Assembly (NCBI RefSeq): GCF_034718895.1
Contig: NZ_JAYERP010000001.1
Location: 186,001 to 250,000, forward strand
DNA length: 64,000 nucleotides
Direction: 5' to 3'
Source: Paenibacillus phoenicis
GTDB lineage: Bacteria; Bacillota; Bacilli; Paenibacillales; Paenibacillaceae
Below the pieces are notes generated by a model. That model was not told the DNA's origin. It was given only the letters and a program-made list of their open reading frames with translations, and did not search any database. Made by a program: the position numbers and the translations under genes. Positions 17,501 to 26,600 of the stretch are shown here, piece after piece (position 1 is the stretch's first letter; every line of letters begins with the position of its first letter).

Positions 17501-19142
17501 CGGCTCCACGCCGGGGGTTGGCTTGATTTCGCCGCCGCCGCACCATGATATCTATTCGATCGAGGATTTGGCGGAGTTGATTTACGATCTGAAGAACGCC
17601 AATCCGAAAGCGCGTATCAACGTGAAGCTGGTTGCAGAGGCCGGCGTCGGAACGATTGCTGCCGGCGTTGCTAAAGGCCGCGCGGACGTCATTCTGATCA
17701 GCGGTTATGACGGGGGCACTGGTGCTTCGCCGCAAAGCTCGATCCGCCATGCGGGCTTGCCGTGGGAGCTGGGGCTGGCTGAAACGCATCAGACCCTAAT
17801 CCTAAACAACCTGCGCGACCGCGTCGTACTGGAAACCGACGGCAAGATGCTGAACGGCCGCGACCTCGCTGTCGCCGCACTGCTTGGGGCTGAGGAGTTT
17901 GGCTTCTCGACTGCACCTCTGGTGGCGGTTGGCTGTATCATGATGCGGGTATGCCAGCTGGATACATGCCCAGTAGGGGTTGCCACGCAAAATCCGGAGC
18001 TGCGCAAAAACTTCACCGGAGATCCGCAGCACGTTGTCAACTTTATGACCTTCGTGGCAGAGGATCTGCGCGAATGGATGTCCGAGCTGGGCTTCCGCAC
18101 ACTGGAAGAAATGATCGGACGCACCGACTGCCTGGATGCGGTGAAGGCGGTGGATCATTGGAAGAAGAAAGGCGTTGATCTCAGCTCGTTGCTGCATATG
18201 CCGGAGCTTCCGGAAGGAAGCAGCCGCTATTGCACGAAACAGCAAAACCATGGGCTGGAAGAGACGTTGGATATGACGAAGCTGCTGCCGCTGGCTCTGC
18301 CTGCGCTGGAGCGCGGCGAAGCCGTCAGCGCCCGGCTGCCGATCTGCAACGTGAACCGGGCGACCGGGACGATTGTAGGCTACGAAGTTACCCGCCGTTA
18401 TGGACAGCAAGGGCTGCCTGAGGATACGATCACGTTCCATTTTGAAGGTTCTGCGGGCCAAAGCTTTGGGGCGTTTATCCCGAAAGGCATGACCCTCACC
18501 GTCGAAGGCGATGCCAACGACTACACCGGCAAGGGGCTGTCCGGCGGCAAGGTGATTGTGAAGCCGTCGCCGCGTGCAACGTTTGTCCCAGAGGAGAACA
18601 TCATCATTGGCAATACGTCGTTCTATGGTGCAACGAGCGGGGAGGCTTACATCCGCGGGATTGCCGGGGAACGGTTTGCGGTGCGGAACTCCGGGGCCAA
18701 CGTCGTCGTTGAAGGCGTCGGTGACCATGGCTGCGAATATATGACCGGCGGACGGGTTGTCATCTTGGGTGAAACCGGCCGGAACTTTGCAGCCGGGATG
18801 TCCGGCGGGATCGCATACGTGTTTGATGAGAGCGGAGATTTTGCGGGCCGCTGCAACCTGGAAATGGTGCTGCTCGAGTCGGTGGAGGATCCGGCGGAAA
18901 TCGATCAGCTGCGGACGTTAATCAGCCGTCACATCCTGTACACGGATAGTACGGTTGGACGCCGCGTGCTGGATCGTTGGAACGAGTACCTGCCGAAATT
19001 CGTCCGCGTCATTCCGAAGGACTACAAACGGATGTTGGAGCAAATCCGTAAAGTTGAAAATGAAGGGCTGAAGGGTGAAGCCGCGCTGCTCGCTGCATTT
19101 GAAGCGAATGCGCGCGAGCTGGCCCGTGCCGGCAACAACTAA
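14541..19142 (+). CDS. gltB: Glutamate synthase (NADPH), large subunit
   Basis: A 1533-residue GOGAT alpha subunit that turns 2-oxoglutarate plus glutamine into two glutamates. Domains in order: a short propeptide ending before the catalytic Cys of [14 protein letters not shown]; a class II glutamine amidotransferase (to about residue 420); a central domain; an FMN-binding synthase domain (about 800-1200, [20 protein letters not shown]); the 3Fe-4S ligands in [12 protein letters not shown]; and the C-terminal beta-helix GXGXG domain. The start is the ATG at 14541, nine bases after AAAGG; an in-frame TTG at 14532 is less likely. No gltD small-subunit gene follows; a terminator closes the gene 30 bases on, so electrons must come from a subunit encoded elsewhere. 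Confidence 0.97.
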   Translation: MMKHTVIPPKQGLYDPAFEKDACGMGFVAHIKGKASHDIVSQALTMLANMEHRGGQGSEPNSGDGAGILLQIPHRFFAAEAAKLGFTLPEAGQYGVGMLFLPHDEAVRAKQEEELVRIAEEEGQRVLGFRTVPTRDDMLGQSAKAAKPFVRQIFIERSADLKEDLDFERKLYVIRRRAERAIRYSGAEQGDAFYVPSLSCRKVVYKGMLTTEQVGQFYLDLRDERLESAIAMVHSRFSTNTFPSWERAHPYRFMIHNGEINTLRGNVNWMHARQSMFKSEKFGDDLEKVKPIINPDGSDTAMFDNTFEFLYLSGRSLPHVAMMMVPEPWVGRDDMDPDKKAFYEYHSTMMEPWDGPAAMGFTDGIQIGAILDRNGLRPSRYYVTKDDLIVLSSEVGVLDIPAENVLYKDRLRPGRMLLVDTQVGRIISDEEVKSAIAKEHPYREWLNEHLVELEDLPEAKELPPESHEDIARRQMAFGYTYEDLRKVLEPMALTGQENIASMGYDAPLAVLSEHPQRLYNYFKQMFAQVTNPPIDAIREELVTSTATTIGPERNLLQPEPESCRQIRLDSPILSNEDFAKIRHLHRPGFKAITIPILFPAAEGAEGLRKALDTLCEAADRVIAKGHNILILSDRDMDAENAAIPALLAVSCLHHHLIREETRTKVSLLLESGEPREVHHFALLLGYGVSAVNPYLAFESLKDMIAQGMLQGISHEKAVYNFIKAATKGVVKTLSKMGISTIQSYRGAQIFEAVGLEPSFVDRYFTWTPSRIGGIGLKEVAAETLAHHFRAFTDKDGNDKVLDSIGEYQWRSGGEEHLFNPQTVHLLQQAVRTGDYKLYKKFAELVQGENNKHLTLRSLLELKPVGPKVPLEEVESAASIMRRFKTGAMSFGSISKEAHETIAIAMNRIGGKSNTGEGGEDPARYVPDANGDLRRSAIKQVASGRFGVTSHYLVNADEIQIKMAQGAKPGEGGQLPGRKVYPWVAEVRGSTPGVGLISPPPHHDIYSIEDLAELIYDLKNANPKARINVKLVAEAGVGTIAAGVAKGRADVILISGYDGGTGASPQSSIRHAGLPWELGLAETHQTLILNNLRDRVVLETDGKMLNGRDLAVAALLGAEEFGFSTAPLVAVGCIMMRVCQLDTCPVGVATQNPELRKNFTGDPQHVVNFMTFVAEDLREWMSELGFRTLEEMIGRTDCLDAVKAVDHWKKKGVDLSSLLHMPELPEGSSRYCTKQQNHGLEETLDMTKLLPLALPALERGEAVSARLPICNVNRATGTIVGYEVTRRYGQQGLPEDTITFHFEGSAGQSFGAFIPKGMTLTVEGDANDYTGKGLSGGKVIVKPSPRATFVPEENIIIGNTSFYGATSGEAYIRGIAGERFAVRNSGANVVVEGVGDHGCEYMTGGRVVILGETGRNFAAGMSGGIAYVFDESGDFAGRCNLEMVLLESVEDPAEIDQLRTLISRHILYTDSTVGRRVLDRWNEYLPKFVRVIPKDYKRMLEQIRKVENEGLKGEAALLAAFEANARELARAGNN

Positions 19143-19171
19143 TAGATTTTAGCGATAGCAATGAGGAAGTT

Positions 19172-19213
19172 GACCGCCCCGGTTGTCTGAACAAGACTGC
19201 GGGGCGGTTTTGT
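19172..19213 (+). terminator. Terminator after gltB
   Basis: GACCGCCCCG pairs with CGGGGCGGTT, then TTGTT. Confidence 0.85.
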
Positions 19214-19231
19214 TAGGTAAAAATAAACCGA

Positions 19232-19261
19232 TTGTGCGAACATACGTTTTTCGTGTAATAT
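19232..19261 (+). promoter_or_regulatory. Promoter with LexA-like box before ABC exporter
   Basis: TTGTGC (19232-19237) and TAATAT (19256-19261) are 18 bases apart. Between them CGAACATACGTTTT (19237-19250) keeps the CGAAC-N4-GTT core of the Bacillus SOS box (CGAACNNNNGTTCG) but misses the last two bases. SOS control is therefore only a possibility. Confidence 0.35.
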
Positions 19262-19285
19262 GATTTGGAGAATATTAGGAAGTGA

Positions 19286-21094
19286 ATGGGAAAGGGGGAG
19301 CGGCCTTTGGCTGAACAAACTGTTGCATCGCAAGGCGGCAAACGAAGGACGAGACCTCTAGGGCATTATCTCGAAATGCTGGAGAAATACGTGTTCACGC
19401 AACGCAAGCTGCTGTTCAGTATGGCTGCGTTGCTGTTGATCTCGATCGCTTTGCAGCTGATTAATCCGCAAGTCATTCGTTATTTTATCGATACCGCGCA
19501 GGGGGATGGAAGTTTAAAGCCTTTATATATCGCGGCGGGACTCTTCATCGGCTTCTCTCTGATCCAACAGCTCGTATCGGTGTGCGCGTCCTACTTCAGC
19601 GAGAACCTGGGCTGGACGACAACAAACAAGCTGCGTGCGGACCTCGTCAGACATTGCCTGTCGCTGGATATGTCGTTCCACAAGTCGAACACTTCCGGTT
19701 CTTTGATTGAACGGGTGGACGGCGACGTCAACGCGCTGGCCAACTTCTTCTCCAGCTTCCTGATCCATATGCTGGGCAATTTGCTGCTGATGACGGGCAT
19801 CCTGTTGCTGCTGTTCCGTGAAAGCATCTGGATTGGTGCAGCGATGAGCTTATTTGTCGTTGGTGCCATCTTTATGATTCGGAAAATTCGTGAGTTTACG
19901 GTTCCGGTGTGGACCAAGTGGCGTGTCCAAAATGCCGAGCTTTACGGGTTTATCGGCGAACAGCTGGAAGGCACCGAGGATACCCGGGCGAACGGGGCAG
20001 CCGGTTACGTGCTGGAACGCTTCTATGCCATGGCCCGGCGGATGCTGCCGATACGCGTTCGCGCCTCGGTGGGCTTCGGTATGATGTGGGGGACAACGAT
20101 TCTCGTGTTCGCTCTGGGCAATGCCGCCGCCTTTCTGGTTTGCGCCTGGTTGTGGAGACGGGGCGAGCTGACGATCGGTTCGATCTACCTTGTGTTTTAT
20201 TACACGGAGCTGCTGGCTCAGCCGATTGAGAAGATCCGTACCCAGCTGGATGATCTGCAAAAAGCCGACGCCAGTCTAATCCGCGTCCGGGATCTGCTGA
20301 ATACGAAATCGCGGATTACCGACGGTCCAGGCGCACCGCTGCCGAAGGGGCCGTTATCCGTGAAAATCGACCGCCTGACGTTCTCGTACGAGGAAGACGG
20401 AGAGCCGACACTGCATGAGGTGGATTTGATGCTGAAGCCGGGAGAAACGCTCGGCTTGCTAGGCCGCACTGGCAGCGGAAAATCTACATTGGCGCGGCTG
20501 CTGCTGCGCTTCTACGATCCCCAACAGGGCAAGATCGAGCTGTCGGGCATCGACATCCGCGAGTGCAAGCTGCACGAGCTGCGGAGCGGGGTGGCGATGG
20601 TGACGCAAAACATCGAGATTATGGAAGGCACCGTTCGCGATAATCTGGCTCTGTTTGATGAAAGCATACGGGATGAGGACATCATCGCGGTGTTAAATGA
20701 GTTGGGATTGCAGGAGTGGTATGCTGCTTTGCCTGATGGACTGGATACAGTGCTCTCCTCCGGAGGGGGAAGTCTGTCGGCTGGGGAAGCGCAGCTGCTG
20801 GCGTTTGCTCGGGTATTCCTGACGAACCCGGGGCTGGTTATCCTGGACGAAGCCAGCTCCCGTCTCGACCCGCTGACCGAAAACCGGATCGAGACGGCGA
20901 TCACCCGGCTGCTGGAGTCGCGGACGTGCATGATCATCGCGCACCGTTTATCAACCGTGCAGCGAGCCGATCAGATCCTTATTTTGGAGAATGGCCGAAT
21001 CGTGGAATATGGACCACGCAAAGAGCTGGCGGCTGACCCCGGTTCTCGGTTTAGCCGGATGCTGTCCGTTGGCCTGGAGGAGGTGTTGGCATGA
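19286..21094 (+). CDS. ABC exporter, fused permease/ATPase, first subunit
   Basis: A 602-residue type IV ABC half-transporter with six spans (about residues 38-320) followed by an ATPase domain. The ATPase has Walker A GRTGSGKST, the Q-loop in MVTQNIE, the degenerate signature LSAGEAQ, Walker B LVILDEAS with the catalytic Glu kept, and the H-loop IIAHRLST. The next gene overlaps by four bases and encodes the complementary half, so they should form one heterodimer. A TTG at 19307 with AAGGGGGAG upstream is an alternative start. The exported substrate (drug, lipid or peptide) cannot be told. Confidence 0.92.
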   Translation: MGKGERPLAEQTVASQGGKRRTRPLGHYLEMLEKYVFTQRKLLFSMAALLLISIALQLINPQVIRYFIDTAQGDGSLKPLYIAAGLFIGFSLIQQLVSVCASYFSENLGWTTTNKLRADLVRHCLSLDMSFHKSNTSGSLIERVDGDVNALANFFSSFLIHMLGNLLLMTGILLLLFRESIWIGAAMSLFVVGAIFMIRKIREFTVPVWTKWRVQNAELYGFIGEQLEGTEDTRANGAAGYVLERFYAMARRMLPIRVRASVGFGMMWGTTILVFALGNAAAFLVCAWLWRRGELTIGSIYLVFYYTELLAQPIEKIRTQLDDLQKADASLIRVRDLLNTKSRITDGPGAPLPKGPLSVKIDRLTFSYEEDGEPTLHEVDLMLKPGETLGLLGRTGSGKSTLARLLLRFYDPQQGKIELSGIDIRECKLHELRSGVAMVTQNIEIMEGTVRDNLALFDESIRDEDIIAVLNELGLQEWYAALPDGLDTVLSSGGGSLSAGEAQLLAFARVFLTNPGLVILDEASSRLDPLTENRIETAITRLLESRTCMIIAHRLSTVQRADQILILENGRIVEYGPRKELAADPGSRFSRMLSVGLEEVLA

Positions 21095-22962
21095 GCACGC
21101 GGCATTTTTTCTGGAGATTGCTGCTGAATCGTCCGGCTTTTTATATCGCGAACCTGCTCTCCTGGACGATCATTCATATGATCCCGCTGCTTCCGGGCCT
21201 GATTACGAAGGCGTTCTTCGATGATTTGGAAGGCAGCGCCAACCTCCCATTCGGAGTTGAGGGACTAACGGCGTTGCTTATCGGCGTGGCGCTGGCGCGC
21301 ATCGCGATGATCGCTGTAGGCTGCTGGACAGATGGCAGCTACCGATTCCGGATCAGCATGCTGCTGCGGCGAAATATGCTGGCCCATGTGCTTCGGGAGC
21401 CCGGCGCCAAAGCGATCCCTTGCGCACCGGGGGAGGCGATCAGCAATTTCCGCGATGACGTGGATCAAGCGGAGGAAGCGATGAGCTGGTCGGTGGATAT
21501 GCTTGGCCTGATGGGCTTTGTTGTGATCTCCAGTTATATTCTGATTTCAATCGATGCGCAGTTGACGTTCTTCGTCTTTGTACCGCTCATTCTGGTCGTG
21601 ACAGCCGCGCAAATCGCCACGGCGCGCATTCAGAAGTACCGGGCTGCCAGCCGCGCTGCCACAGCGAATGTAACCAGCTCAATCAGCGAGATGTTCGCGA
21701 ACGTACAGGCGATTCAAGTCGCGGGAGCGGAAGAGCGGATCGTCCGGCGGTTCGAACGTCTGAGCGACGAGCGCCGGAAGATGATGGTCAAAGATAAGCT
21801 GATCACCGAATCGCTGTCCTCTGTGTTTACGAACTCCGTCAACCTCGGAACCGGAATGATTCTGGTGCTGGCCGGTTACAAGATGCGCAGCGGATCGTTT
21901 TCCGTCGGTGACTTGTCGCTGTTCATCTATTACTTAACCTTTGTCACCCAATTGATTTCGAACGTCGGGAACTTTATGACGTTTTATAAGCAAATGGCGA
22001 TCAGCTTCTCCCGCCTGAAGCACATGCTTCAAGGCGCTCCGGCCAAGCTGCTGACGGTTCCGGCGTACATCGGAATCGGCAAGCGGCGGGAGTCGGACAC
22101 CGATCACGGGATGAAGGGCGCAGCAACTGCGTTAAGCGTCTCGGGATTGGGGACGTATCCGGCTGAATCTCCGTTAGAGCAGGACGACCGGAATGTACTT
22201 GCAGCCGATCTGCCGGCAGAGCCGCTGCAGCTGCTGGAGGTAAGCGGACTAACCTATCGCTATCCGGAGACTGGCCGGGGCATCGAGAACGTCAGTCTGC
22301 GCCTGCCGCGCGGATCGTTTACGGTCGTCACCGGCATGATCGGCTCCGGCAAAACCACGCTGCTGCGGGCGTTGCTTGGCCTGCTGCCGGCGGAAGCCGG
22401 GGAGATCCGCTGGAACGGCCGCATCGTCCGTACGCCGGCTGACTTTTTTGTTCCGCCGCAAAGCGCGTATACGGCGCAAATCCCGCGCCTGTACAGCGAC
22501 AAGCTGCGGAACAACATCCTGCTCGGGCTGCCCGAGGACGAGGGCAGCCTGACGCAGGCGCTGCACGTCGCCGTGCTGGAGGACGACGTGGCGCAGCTCG
22601 CGCATGGCCTCGACACGATGGTCGGACCGCGCGGCGTCAAGCTCTCCGGCGGCCAGGTCCAACGGACCGCGGCCGCCCGGATGCTCGTGCGCGAGGCACA
22701 GCTGTACGTGTTCGACGACCTGTCGAGCGCGCTCGACGTTGAAACCGAACGTAAGCTGTGGGAGCGGTTGTTCCAATCCCGAGGCGAGGCAACCTGCCTC
22801 GTGGTGTCGCACCGCAAGGCCGCGCTCTCGCACGCGGACCATATCATCGTGCTGAAGGACGGCACGATTGAAGCCGAAGGCACGGCGGAGCAGCTGCTCG
22901 CCACCAGCGCCAGCTTCCGCCAGCTCTGGTACGGCGAGGAGCCGCAGGCCGACGGGGCATAA
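21091..22962 (+). CDS. ABC exporter, fused permease/ATPase, second subunit
   Basis: A 623-residue partner of the preceding gene, starting in an ATGA overlap with it (translational coupling). It has six spans and then an ATPase with Walker A GMIGSGKTT and the perfect signature LSGGQVQR. Its Walker B is VFDDLSS, with Asp replacing the catalytic Glu. Together with the first subunit this gives one consensus ATP site (first-subunit Walker B plus second-subunit LSGGQ) and one degenerate site, the BmrCD/TM287-288 pattern. An unusual 60-residue polar linker (about 330-385, with RRESDTDHG) separates the two domains. The last 500 bases are more GC-rich than the rest. Confidence 0.92.
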   Translation: MSTRHFFWRLLLNRPAFYIANLLSWTIIHMIPLLPGLITKAFFDDLEGSANLPFGVEGLTALLIGVALARIAMIAVGCWTDGSYRFRISMLLRRNMLAHVLREPGAKAIPCAPGEAISNFRDDVDQAEEAMSWSVDMLGLMGFVVISSYILISIDAQLTFFVFVPLILVVTAAQIATARIQKYRAASRAATANVTSSISEMFANVQAIQVAGAEERIVRRFERLSDERRKMMVKDKLITESLSSVFTNSVNLGTGMILVLAGYKMRSGSFSVGDLSLFIYYLTFVTQLISNVGNFMTFYKQMAISFSRLKHMLQGAPAKLLTVPAYIGIGKRRESDTDHGMKGAATALSVSGLGTYPAESPLEQDDRNVLAADLPAEPLQLLEVSGLTYRYPETGRGIENVSLRLPRGSFTVVTGMIGSGKTTLLRALLGLLPAEAGEIRWNGRIVRTPADFFVPPQSAYTAQIPRLYSDKLRNNILLGLPEDEGSLTQALHVAVLEDDVAQLAHGLDTMVGPRGVKLSGGQVQRTAAARMLVREAQLYVFDDLSSALDVETERKLWERLFQSRGEATCLVVSHRKAALSHADHIIVLKDGTIEAEGTAEQLLATSASFRQLWYGEEPQADGA

Positions 22963-23025
22963 GACTGCAAATCCCAGCCCAAAGCGCCAACAGGAGGTCT
23001 GAAGGGGGCGGCTGATGGCATTATG

Positions 23026-23090
23026 GCCCGGGTCAATCTCCGGTAGATCGCCTGGGTAAATCGTCCGGGTGAATCACCCGGGTAGATTGA
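23026..23090. repeat. Degenerate 13-14 bp tandem repeats
   Basis: Five imperfect copies of a unit like CCGGGTNAATCNC stand head to tail in the gap between two ABC transporter units. They are not a hairpin with a T tract, so not a plain terminator. Confidence 0.6.
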
Positions 23091-23219
23091 CCTATGTCAG
23101 CCCTCTGTCAGTCCCTCATCACTGCCCGGAGCTTTAGCTGACGGAAGCCTTATGGTAGAATAGGGGAAATTATCCTGATTTAACGGGATACAGTTCGAAA
23201 AGAGAGTGGGGAGTATCCT

Positions 23220-24134
23220 ATGGAGATGACGCAGGAACCCGTCGTACGCATGCGGGACGTCACCAAGCGCATCGGCAGCAAGACGCTGATCGACCGATTA
23301 ACGCTGGATATCCCGAGAGGACAAGTATACGGCTTCCTGGGTCCCAACGGAGCCGGGAAAACGACCACGATCCGGATGATGGTCGGACTGATGTCGATAT
23401 CGGAAGGCGATATCCTGATCGAAGGGGCCAGCATTAAGGATCGTTTCGAAGAGGCGATATCGCATGTCGGCGCCATCGTGGAGAATCCGGAGATGTACAA
23501 GTTCCTGACCGGGTACCAGAATTTGCTACATTACGCCCGCATGTCTCCGGGGGTCACGAAACAGCGGATCTGGGAGGCGGTCGAGCGGGTTGGCATGCAG
23601 AACCGCATCCATGACAAAGTCAAGACGTATTCGCTGGGCATGCGCCAGCGGCTTGGGGTTGCGCAGGCCATCCTGCATCGGCCGAAGCTGCTGGTGCTGG
23701 ACGAGCCCACCAACGGGCTCGACCCGCAGGGCATCCGCGAGCTCCGCGATTATCTGCGGGCGCTGGCGCGGGAGGAAGGGACGACCGTGTTTGTCTCCAG
23801 CCATTTGCTGTCGGAAATGGAGCTGATGTGCGACACGGTCGCGGTTATCCAGCAGGGACGGCTGGTGGACGTCAAGTCCCTGCACCCGGAAGCCGTCGAA
23901 GGCCGGGCGCAGGAGACGGCCTTCGACGTAAGCGATCCGCAGCGCGCGGTAGGGCTGATCGCAGGCGCTCGCCTCGAAGGCGGCCGGCTGATCGTGTCCG
24001 CCGACCGGAAGGCTGCGGCGGAGATCAACGCGAAGCTGGTCTTGGCGGGCATTGACGTGTACGCCATCCAGGCGGTGACGCGTTCGCTGGAGGATCAATT
24101 CCTGGAGCTGACGGGAGGGAAGGACATTGAATAA
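23220..24134 (+). CDS. ABC-2-type transporter ATP-binding protein (BcrA-like)
   Basis: A 304-residue soluble ATPase with Walker A GPNGAGKTT, signature YSLGMRQRLG, Walker B LLVLDEPTNGLDP and the H-loop VSSHLLSEME. The C-terminal 80 residues are the extra domain typical of bacitracin/lantibiotic-type (BcrA, NatA) ATPases. It works with the permease that overlaps its end by eight bases. The RBS GAGAGTGGGGAG is upstream. Substrate unknown: antimicrobial export or ion extrusion are possible. Confidence 0.9.
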   Translation: MEMTQEPVVRMRDVTKRIGSKTLIDRLTLDIPRGQVYGFLGPNGAGKTTTIRMMVGLMSISEGDILIEGASIKDRFEEAISHVGAIVENPEMYKFLTGYQNLLHYARMSPGVTKQRIWEAVERVGMQNRIHDKVKTYSLGMRQRLGVAQAILHRPKLLVLDEPTNGLDPQGIRELRDYLRALAREEGTTVFVSSHLLSEMELMCDTVAVIQQGRLVDVKSLHPEAVEGRAQETAFDVSDPQRAVGLIAGARLEGGRLIVSADRKAAAEINAKLVLAGIDVYAIQAVTRSLEDQFLELTGGKDIE

Positions 24135-24897
24135 TTTTCTCGCGCTGGTCCAAAACGAAAACATGAAGATTTACCGGCGGGTTCGCACCTGGATTATGTT
24201 TGGGCTGCTTGTCCTGCTGACGATCCTGTTTGGGGTGCTGTTCTCGTTGGACGGCGGCAGCCAGCGGCTGAGCGCCTGGGACGCTCTGGACCAACTCAGT
24301 TTCCTGTATTATCTCGTCAGCATCTATGCCGCCGTTATTGCCGCTGACATCGTAGCCGGTGAGTTCACCTGGGGAACGATCAAGCTGCTGCTGATCCGTC
24401 CTTGGACGCGGACGAAGGTGCTGCTGTCCAAGCTGCTGGCCGTGCTGCTATTTACGCTGGCGATGAGCGCGGTATTTTTCGCCATCGCCCTGGCCGTTTC
24501 GTTCCTGATTTTCCCGAATGAGCCATCGCAATACCTAGGGGCAAGCCCGCTGAGCCGGATTCTGGAAAGTCTGCTGTACAGCTATATCGATTTGCTGGTA
24601 ATTGCAGCATTTTCGTTTATGCTGTCGACGGTCTTTCGCTCTAGCGGCATTGCCATCGGACTGTCGCTCTTCATCTTGTTTGCGGGCAACATCTTTACGT
24701 TGTTGTTCCACCCGTCGCGTTATGCTTGGGCCAAATATCTGCTGTTTACCAATATGGATCTAGGCCAATATCGCGGGGGGCAGGTCGGACCGGCCGGGAT
24801 GACGCTGGGCTTCTCCATCACGGTGCTGGCGGTCTACGTCCTGCTGTTCCTGGCGGTGGCCTGGCTCGTATTCAAGAAGCGTGACGTTGCTGCATAA
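24127..24897 (+). CDS. ABC-2-type transporter permease
   Basis: A 256-residue membrane protein with six predicted spans and the ABC-2 pattern: an N-terminal cytoplasmic stretch with NENMKIYRRVRTWIM, then IVAGEFTWGTIKLLLIRPWT. The start is a TTG at 24127 preceded by GGGAGGGAAGG and overlapping the ATPase gene by eight bases, so the two are co-translated. Together they form an exporter of unknown substrate. Confidence 0.88.
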   Translation: MNNFLALVQNENMKIYRRVRTWIMFGLLVLLTILFGVLFSLDGGSQRLSAWDALDQLSFLYYLVSIYAAVIAADIVAGEFTWGTIKLLLIRPWTRTKVLLSKLLAVLLFTLAMSAVFFAIALAVSFLIFPNEPSQYLGASPLSRILESLLYSYIDLLVIAAFSFMLSTVFRSSGIAIGLSLFILFAGNIFTLLFHPSRYAWAKYLLFTNMDLGQYRGGQVGPAGMTLGFSITVLAVYVLLFLAVAWLVFKKRDVAA

Positions 24898-24914
24898 GCT
24901 TGTTCCCTTGCAAA

Positions 24915-24962
24915 AAATAAGAAGCTCCCGCCTTTCTCATTTGGCGGGAGCTTCTTTTATGA
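24915..24962 (+). terminator. Bidirectional terminator
   Basis: GAAGCTCCCGCC pairs with GGCGGGAGCTTC, flanked by an A run and TTTTAT. It serves the permease (+) and the bactofilin (-). Confidence 0.9.
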
Positions 24963-24972
24963 CTGATTTGTT

Positions 24973-25389
24973 TTACCCTGCTTCGGGGCGCGCGGCTTTC
25001 TTGACCTTGCCTTTGCCGCTAGAAGCCGATGGGGTGGGGGCGGGGGCCACCCGTTCCATTTTGCTCGATCCGTTCAGCAGTCCACCTTCAACGATGATCA
25101 GCTTGGCCACATCCACGTTGCCGTCGACTTGACCGCTTGCGGTGATTGTGAGTTTCCCTGTAGTGGTGACATCTCCGATGACTTTGCCGGCGACGATCAC
25201 ATCGGCGCCTTTAATGTTGGACATGGCCTCGCCGGTTTCGCCGATGATGATCTGTCCCTGGCAGTCGATCTCCCCATGGATTTGACCCTCCACACGCAGA
25301 TTGGACTTGCACTCCAGCTTGCCTTCTACCAGGCTGCCTTGGCCGATCAGGGTATCGGTCAGACGGGGGGCTTTCTTGTCTTTGAACAT
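24973..25389 (-). CDS. Bactofilin (polymer-forming cytoskeletal protein), copy 1
   Basis: A 138-residue protein with the bactofilin (DUF583) beta-helix in residues about 12-108. Rungs follow the pattern DTLIGQGSLVEGKLECKSNL, VEGQIHGEIDCQG, IVAGKVIGDVTT, and hydrophobic Val/Ile repeats occur every 17-19 residues. The tail is disordered, Ala/Pro/Lys rich. Bactofilins polymerise without nucleotide and position wall enzymes. It is directly downstream of an M23 endopeptidase gene (32-base gap), as the paralogous pair at 34.7-36.2 kb. Confidence 0.92.
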   Translation of the reverse strand: MFKDKKAPRLTDTLIGQGSLVEGKLECKSNLRVEGQIHGEIDCQGQIIIGETGEAMSNIKGADVIVAGKVIGDVTTTGKLTITASGQVDGNVDVAKLIIVEGGLLNGSSKMERVAPAPTPSASSGKGKVKKAARPEAG

Positions 25390-25421
25390 AGCGCTTCATC
25401 AACTTCCTTTCCACATGCGGA

Positions 25422-26420
25422 TTACTTCAAATAAGGCATCGGATCAACGGCTTTGCCGCCCTTGACGATCTCAAAATGCAAATGGGGTCCGGTACTGCGT
25501 CCGGTGCTGCCCAGATTGCCGATGCTGTCCCCTTTCTTCACCTCATCCCCGACGGAAACATCGATGTCGCTCAGATGCATGTACCAGGTTTGCAGACCGC
25601 CCGGGTGCTCAATCACGATGTATTTGCCGTGGGATCCGTCCCGGGTGGCGGTAACGACCTTGCCTGCAGCTGCGGCATACACGGGGTCCCCGACTTTACC
25701 GGCAATGTCGATGCCCGCGTGGAAAGCTGCTCGGCCGGTAAACGGATCGGTGCGGTAACCAAAATTAGAGGTTAGCCGCGTGGACAACGTGGGCCATTCC
25801 GAGGGTGTGCCGGAGAGGGAGTATTGGGTCTGCTTCGCTTTTTTCAAGGTGAGCGGCACGTGCTTCTCCATCTCGTCCAGCATTTCGTTCATCGCGGCAA
25901 ATTCGTCTCGCGTATTCGCTGCAAGTCTCTCGATCTCGTTGTCATGTACGGCAATGAACTCGCCGCCAACCCCGCTGTCCCCAAGAGCGTCCAGCGTCTC
26001 ATCCCAGGACAACGAAGACAGCTTGCCGAGATTCTTCGCATCCCCCTCTCCGTATTTATCGATAAATTTCTGAAGCTCTGCTTCGAGCTCGGCTACCCGC
26101 TCCATCCGGTCCATCATTTCCTTGGACTGGCTCGATAAAGAGATCACTTCGTTCTGCAAGCGCTGAATCGCTTCGTCTTTGTTGGTCACCACCGCTTCAA
26201 AGGCTAGGGTTTGCTGCTCCAGCTGATGTTCCAGGCGGGAAACGGTCTGTTCCGAATGAACCTGCAGGCTGACGATCAGCCCGGAAATGGACAGCAGCGC
26301 CAGCAAAGGCACGGCAACGACAAGCGGCTTGGAGACTTGCATCTGTTTGACGGGCCGGCTGGCATCCCGAAGGACAAGCAGCGTCATCCGGTTGGGATTC
26401 GGTACGCTTACGCTCCTCAT
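25422..26420 (-). CDS. M23-family cell-wall endopeptidase, copy 1
   Basis: A 332-residue membrane-anchored peptidase. A short cytoplasmic end and one membrane span (about 35-53) are followed by a coiled coil (about 55-130) and a linker. The C-terminal LytM/M23 zinc domain (about 215-330) has HAGIDIAG (HxxxD), the HLS motif and HLHFE. All zinc ligands seem present, so it should cut peptidoglycan cross-bridges. It is co-transcribed with a bactofilin, a pairing known from CcmA/Csd-type shape systems. Start ATG at 26420. The span and coiled coil resemble FtsX/MreC-like scaffold binding (inference). Confidence 0.9.
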   Translation of the reverse strand: MRSVSVPNPNRMTLLVLRDASRPVKQMQVSKPLVVAVPLLALLSISGLIVSLQVHSEQTVSRLEHQLEQQTLAFEAVVTNKDEAIQRLQNEVISLSSQSKEMMDRMERVAELEAELQKFIDKYGEGDAKNLGKLSSLSWDETLDALGDSGVGGEFIAVHDNEIERLAANTRDEFAAMNEMLDEMEKHVPLTLKKAKQTQYSLSGTPSEWPTLSTRLTSNFGYRTDPFTGRAAFHAGIDIAGKVGDPVYAAAAGKVVTATRDGSHGKYIVIEHPGGLQTWYMHLSDIDVSVGDEVKKGDSIGNLGSTGRSTGPHLHFEIVKGGKAVDPMPYLK

Positions 26421-26600
26421 GGCATCCCCTCCCTACGCTTCGTTGGTTCTATAACTTATCTATTCCTATGATTCTTAAATCATGTCAAAAAAACAGGTCC
26501 TGTCTAATATAAGTGCGGCGGGATCCGTTATTTTCGAAATCTGTCATGAATAAACCGCAGCCCGGATGGTTAATGATGATGGCAGGGGAGGGTGGAAGGC

